DNA from: Phycisphaerae bacterium
GTDB lineage: Bacteria; Planctomycetota; Phycisphaerae; UBA1845; UTPLA1
NCBI GenBank assembly: GCA_016935885.1
Contig: JAFGQA010000070.1
Coordinates: forward strand, 1 to 5,849
DNA length: 5,849 nucleotides
Direction: 5' to 3'
This document shows positions 5,801-5,849 of this stretch, one piece after another; position 1 is the stretch's first letter; each line of letters begins with the position of its first letter. Position numbers and translations under genes: made by a program. The notes beneath the pieces are model-generated. The model was not told the origin of the DNA. It ran no database searches and was given only the letters and a program-made list of their open reading frames with translations.

Positions 5801-5849
5801 TCAGGAGTGAAGGACTGGGGGCAGTGAGCCGGACGGCGCCTCGAACTCA

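Larger units (their letters stand above)
5491..5849. other. Gene-free 3' tail
   Basis: No convincing gene is seen on either strand. AAAAGGAG at 5512-5519 looks like a ribosome-binding site but no start codon with a plausible frame follows. The stretch holds the palindrome at 5491-5502, a GGGGTCAG word (5540-5547), the large inverted repeat at 5565-5660 and the REP-like motif at 5775-5800. A mobile element or gene could begin just outside the window. Confidence 0.5.

Overview
This is a GC-rich bacterial segment that looks like an accessory or defence-island region. Two large ATPase genes sit among gene fragments, repeat debris and structured non-coding DNA. There are no rRNA or tRNA genes and no CRISPR array. 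The taxon cannot be fixed from the sequence. High GC, long gene-poor spacers and degenerate simple repeats (pyrimidine-rich CTCCTCACTC, CAGCT/TCAG, CAGGGTT types) suggest a large, repeat-rich environmental bacterial genome, but this is an impression and not a placement.

Layout. Bases 1-318 are non-coding, with a pyrimidine-rich repeat block and a small perfect inverted repeat. Bases 319-486 hold the first ~55 codons of a nitroreductase, cut off after the FMN-binding N-terminus. Its stop overlaps (TGATG) the start of a 577-aa protein at 486-2219. That protein carries an AlbA_2 (Schlafen-like) domain, a GHKL-type ATPase domain of the HATPase_c_4 / RecG-C-related class, and two winged-helix regions. 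Bases 2220-2570 are non-coding but dense: a 13-bp perfect hairpin that contains the stop codon, a minus-strand element resembling group II intron domains V-VI, a REP-like motif and an AT-rich promoter-like stretch. A 71-aa unidentified protein with a good ribosome-binding site lies at 2571-2786. Bases 2787-3761 have no supportable gene and hold repeat debris. Bases 3762-3980 encode only the C-terminal ~72 residues of a type III restriction-modification Mod methyltransferase. Four bases later comes a DUF4062 + HATPase_c_4 + winged-helix gene (3985-5490). Its natural ATG frame is broken by a TAG at codon 25, so the long open frame begins at a TTG at 4060. The tail, 5491-5849, holds a 12-bp palindrome, a ~96-nt imperfect cruciform and a second REP-like motif.

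How the parts relate. The two large genes share one ATPase core but have different N-terminal modules: AlbA_2 in the first and DUF4062 in the second. Each lies directly against a truncated gene, a nitroreductase head or a Mod tail. The best reading is a recombined defence island in which a type III R-M locus has lost its methyltransferase body and the DUF4062 ATPase has acquired a nonsense mutation, while the AlbA_2 ATPase and the 71-aa gene look intact. The repeats and intron-like element are plausible agents or scars of this rearrangement. I see no complete new system here. The most informative points are the amber codon, the module swap and the structured intergenic elements.
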